This document shows positions 5,220-6,866 of a stretch of DNA of 6,866 nt, piece after piece. The DNA is taken from positions 1 to 6,866 of the forward strand of contig JAJRTK010000112.1 in the NCBI GenBank assembly GCA_024278345.1, given 5' to 3'. How positions within the stretch are numbered: the first letter of the stretch is position 1; every line of letters begins with the position of its first letter. This DNA is from a bacterium. Its GTDB lineage: Bacteria; CSSED10-310; JAJRTK01. Both the position numbers and the translations under genes were made by a program. The notes beneath the pieces were generated by a model. The model was given only the letters and a program-made list of their open reading frames with translations. It searched no databases and was not told the DNA's origin.

Positions 5220-6333
5220 CAGGCAAGGCTCTCCGGCCCCAATCCGTGGCAACGCAGTAACGAAACAGGTTCTCCACGTAGTCGGAAACGCGGGGCACCG
5301 TGACATCCGAGCCCTCCAGAAGCTCAAGCGTCCCTGAATTATCAAACCGCGGGTTCTGGATGAAGTAGGGCACGTAGAGCTCTCCACCCCGGATCACCTT
5401 CCTCAGCTTGCCAAAGGTCAAGACCCGAAGCAAGGGATGAACCCAACGCATCCACCAGCCAGGGTTGACAAAATACAAAGGCTTGGCCACAGAAAAACAG
5501 TTTTGAAGGATCTCCGACATCGCCTTGAGCGTGATGTCTCCTTCGACGCCGGAAGTCAGATGAAAACAGCGCCCCAAGCTTTCCGAACGACTCCGAATCG
5601 CCAGCAGTGCATCGCTGACAAAGTTCACCGGAACCAGGTCGAGCGGCGTCTCCGGATTCCCCGGGCAAATTCGCCAAAGCCCCAGCGCGTAGACCCGGGC
5701 GGGCCAGTAGATCATCTTGAAGCTAGAAGTGTGTCCCTGCTCTGAATCCCCCGTGACAATGCTGGGGCGGTAAATGGTGATGGGCATCTCTTCCCGGGCC
5801 TTCCGTACAAGCTGTTCCGCCTCGAACTTCGTTTGCTCATAGGTATTTTTGTGGCCCAGGCTGCCATCCAGATCCGACTCGGAAACCACGCCGGTCCGGT
5901 TCCCGGCCACATAGGCCGTCCCCACATAGTCAAACCGGCGCAGGCTGCCACTCCGCATACAGTCCCGAGCCAGCTCCAACACTGCCTGTGTTCCGCCCAC
6001 ATTGATGACCCGGGCATCATCCAGAGGCAGGTCGAAACGGACGCTGGCCCCGCAGTGCAAGAACTCGTCGCAACTTTCCACGACCCGCCGCCGATCCGAG
6101 TCACTCAACGCAAGATCCGACCGGTCCAGCGTTCCCAAAAGTACCGTCACATTCGAATCAAGCGTACCCTGGTCCACTTCGCCAAAATAACGAAGGGCCA
6201 GCACAACTTTTTCGCGAGCCTCCTCCAGGTCCCTGCCGCGCACCAAAAGAACCATCTCCCGTTTGGCATCCAGTAGGCTGCGAAGCAGGTATCGCCCCAG
6301 AAATCCGGTCGCACCGGTCATAAAGATCGCCAC
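5212..6333 (-). CDS. Extended SDR oxidoreductase of the thioester/fatty-acyl reductase type (NAD_binding_4-like)
   Basis: The 373-residue protein begins with the NAD(P)-binding glycine motif TGATGFLG (6-13). Other family marks are LHCGASVRFDLPLDDARVIN (92-111), VGTAYVAG (137-144, with T139 at the serine/threonine position), Y165 and K169 in YEQTK (the catalytic YxxxK), YRPSIVTGD (188-196) and LDLVPVNFVSDAL (231-243). This set matches the SDR branch that includes thioester-reductase domains and fatty-acyl-CoA reductases, which reduce acyl thioesters or related carbonyls with NAD(P)H. The substrate is unknown, and no carrier-protein or adenylation domain is attached. The last 75 or so residues include a W- and V-rich stretch (291-306) that may contact a lipid or membrane. 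The start is GTG at 6333, with GAGGAGGG at 6345-6338; the internal ATG at residue 5 would remove the start of the nucleotide-binding fold. The response regulator follows after 90 bases, so the genes may share a transcript. Confidence 0.9.
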   Translation of the reverse strand: MAIFMTGATGFLGRYLLRSLLDAKREMVLLVRGRDLEEAREKVVLALRYFGEVDQGTLDSNVTVLLGTLDRSDLALSDSDRRRVVESCDEFLHCGASVRFDLPLDDARVINVGGTQAVLELARDCMRSGSLRRFDYVGTAYVAGNRTGVVSESDLDGSLGHKNTYEQTKFEAEQLVRKAREEMPITIYRPSIVTGDSEQGHTSSFKMIYWPARVYALGLWRICPGNPETPLDLVPVNFVSDALLAIRSRSESLGRCFHLTSGVEGDITLKAMSEILQNCFSVAKPLYFVNPGWWMRWVHPLLRVLTFGKLRKVIRGGELYVPYFIQNPRFDNSGTLELLEGSDVTVPRVSDYVENLFRYCVATDWGRRALPAG

Positions 6334-6337
6334 ACTA

Positions 6338-6345
6338 CCCTCCTC
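6338..6345 (-). promoter_or_regulatory. Strong ribosome binding site setting the GTG start of the SDR gene
   Basis: On the minus strand GAGGAGGG (6345-6338) contains the core GGAGG, five bases before the GTG at 6333. It overlaps the TAG stop (6337-6335) of the frame described in the next entry, an arrangement typical of closely packed genes. Confidence 0.75.
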
Positions 6346-6535
6346 GGAATCCAGACGATTTCGATAACAGATCCAAGCCTACCAGCACAAGCGCTCCGAC
6401 GAGCAAACCCGCTCCGATTGCAGGAACACGATGCCCACGCCGACCTCGAAAGCCAGGAATACAAGGGATTCACGAAAACCCAAAATCCGGTAGCGGGTAA
6501 TCCGGCATTCCCAGTCTGTTCCACGTGGTCCCCGT

Positions 6536-6564
6536 CCGAAGCCGGGGCTTCGGGAGCGCCCCGG
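6536..6564. repeat. Two overlapping, mutually exclusive hairpins
   Basis: CCGAAGC (6536-6542) pairs with GCTTCGG (6547-6553), giving a 7-bp stem with a 4-base loop. CCGGGGC (6542-6548) pairs with GCCCCGG (6558-6564), giving a 7-bp stem with a 9-base loop. They share bases 6542-6553 and cannot form together, as in attenuators or switching leaders. Neither is followed by a clear T-run. They lie about 200 bases upstream of the SDR start. Confidence 0.45.
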
Positions 6565-6741
6565 TTATAAGGGCTTCCAGAGTGGATGGATTGTGACGAA
6601 AGTTGGGCGGCGGTCGGACGGGAGGAACTCGCGCCAAAGGGGCATCCACGCAACGCGGGACAATTCCAGGACTGTGGAACTGCAAGCGCCAACGCCTCGC
6701 TATCGCTCGGCGGGTCACGCTGCGCGTTACCCGAAGGTCGT

Positions 6742-6760
6742 CCGGGGCCTCCGGCCCCGG
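6742..6760. repeat. Perfect 8-bp GC hairpin
   Basis: CCGGGGCC (6742-6749) pairs with GGCCCCGG (6753-6760) around a three-base TCC loop. It is the first of three closely spaced perfect hairpins. Confidence 0.65.
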
Positions 6761-6766
6761 TCCCCG

Positions 6767-6783
6767 GCAGGGCTTTGCCCTGC
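6767..6783. repeat. Perfect 7-bp hairpin with TTT loop
   Basis: GCAGGGC (6767-6773) pairs with GCCCTGC (6777-6783), with TTT between. It lies 6 bases after the preceding hairpin. No T-run follows, so it is not a classic terminator. Confidence 0.65.
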
Positions 6784-6808
6784 ACCCACCAGGGAGCACG
6801 CTCAACTT

Positions 6809-6832
6809 CCCGTTGCAACGAAGGGCAACGGG
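6809..6832. repeat. Perfect 8-bp hairpin with 8-base loop
   Basis: CCCGTTGC (6809-6816) pairs with GCAACGGG (6825-6832). With the two previous hairpins it makes a tandem set within 91 bases. The window ends 34 bases later. Confidence 0.65.
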
Positions 6833-6866
6833 ATCCCTGCCCACATTCATGTACGACGCGTTGCGT

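Larger units (their letters stand above)
6335..6564 (-). pseudogene. Possible frameshifted tail of a small membrane protein upstream of the SDR
   Basis: Two minus-strand frames read as one broken gene. The first is open from 6564 to a TAG at 6381-6379 and encodes a hydrophilic stretch (TDWECRITRYRILGFRES), then the hydrophobic LVFLAFEVGVGIVFL (6465-6421). At about 6421 the other frame takes over with AIGAGLLVGALVLVGLDLL (6421-6365), then SKSSGFRGG and TAG at 6337-6335, inside the SDR ribosome binding site. Restoring one base near 6421 would join them into a continuous membrane segment or hairpin. No ATG or GTG start is visible in the first frame, and an in-frame TAA at 6567-6565 blocks it upstream, so the 5' part is missing or damaged. 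The family is not recognised. Chance hydrophobic frames in GC-rich DNA are the main alternative. Confidence 0.35.
6565..6866. other. Hairpin-rich stretch at the right edge with no convincing gene
   Basis: Long open frames cross this stretch on the minus strand, but their products are arginine-, proline- and serine-rich and lack recognisable domains, as expected for non-coding GC-rich DNA. The left part has GTGGATG (6582-6588) complementary to CATCCAC (6643-6649), enclosing TTGGGCG (6603-6609) opposite CGCGCCAA. The right part has three strong hairpins listed separately. No tRNA, rRNA, insertion sequence end or attachment site is recognised. Confidence 0.45.

Noticed and set aside
6655-6664. 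GCGGGACAAT shared with 2670-2679
   Set aside because: The match is only ten bases and the flanks do not align, so it is not evidence of a repeat.
6318-6850. Two long minus-strand frames at the right edge (166 and 126 codons)
   Set aside because: The products are R/P/S/G-rich with no domains, they overlap each other, and they cover the hairpin-rich block. One runs into the SDR start.

Overview
The window is GC-rich bacterial DNA with short intergenic gaps, Shine-Dalgarno sites and several non-ATG starts. It looks like a chromosomal segment of a Gram-negative-type bacterium. I cannot fix the phylum from sequence alone. The mix of a GT4 glycosyltransferase, QueD, a response regulator with an unrecognised C-terminal half and an acyl-reductase-like SDR would fit an environmental lineage such as the PVC group, but that is an impression, not a result.

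Layout. At the left edge (1-945, +) is the C-terminal part of a UPF1/Dna2-type superfamily 1 helicase whose N-terminus lies outside the window. After a 167-base gap with a 9-bp inverted repeat comes a GT4 glycosyltransferase (1113-2198, +), best started at a TTG with a good ribosome binding site. It runs 22 bases into the convergent queD gene (2177-2539, -), a complete and canonical 6-carboxytetrahydropterin synthase of queuosine synthesis. A divergent 391-base region (2540-2930) separates queD from an uncharacterised 324-residue acidic protein (2931-3905, +). That region holds several inverted repeats and a 12-codon leader-like ORF.

The right half is a leftward block: an extended SDR/thioester-reductase-like oxidoreductase (6333-5212), then a response regulator (5121-4366) with intact receiver chemistry and a non-DNA-binding, unrecognised output region, then a 155-residue coiled-coil protein (4369-3902). 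The last two genes are coupled by an ATGA overlap. The coiled-coil gene and the acidic-protein gene converge so tightly that one CTAG carries both stop codons. Upstream of the SDR lies an apparently broken membrane-protein tail (6564-6335), split between two frames. Beyond it, to the right edge, is about 300 bases of hairpin-rich DNA with no convincing gene.

Working together. The response regulator and coiled-coil protein are very probably a functional pair, and the SDR may share their transcript. The left-hand genes (DNA metabolism, glycan synthesis, tRNA modification) show no obvious common pathway. No CRISPR array, insertion sequence, rRNA or tRNA gene was recognised. The least explained parts are the regulator/coiled-coil pair, the acidic protein with its structured leader region, and the hairpin-rich right edge.
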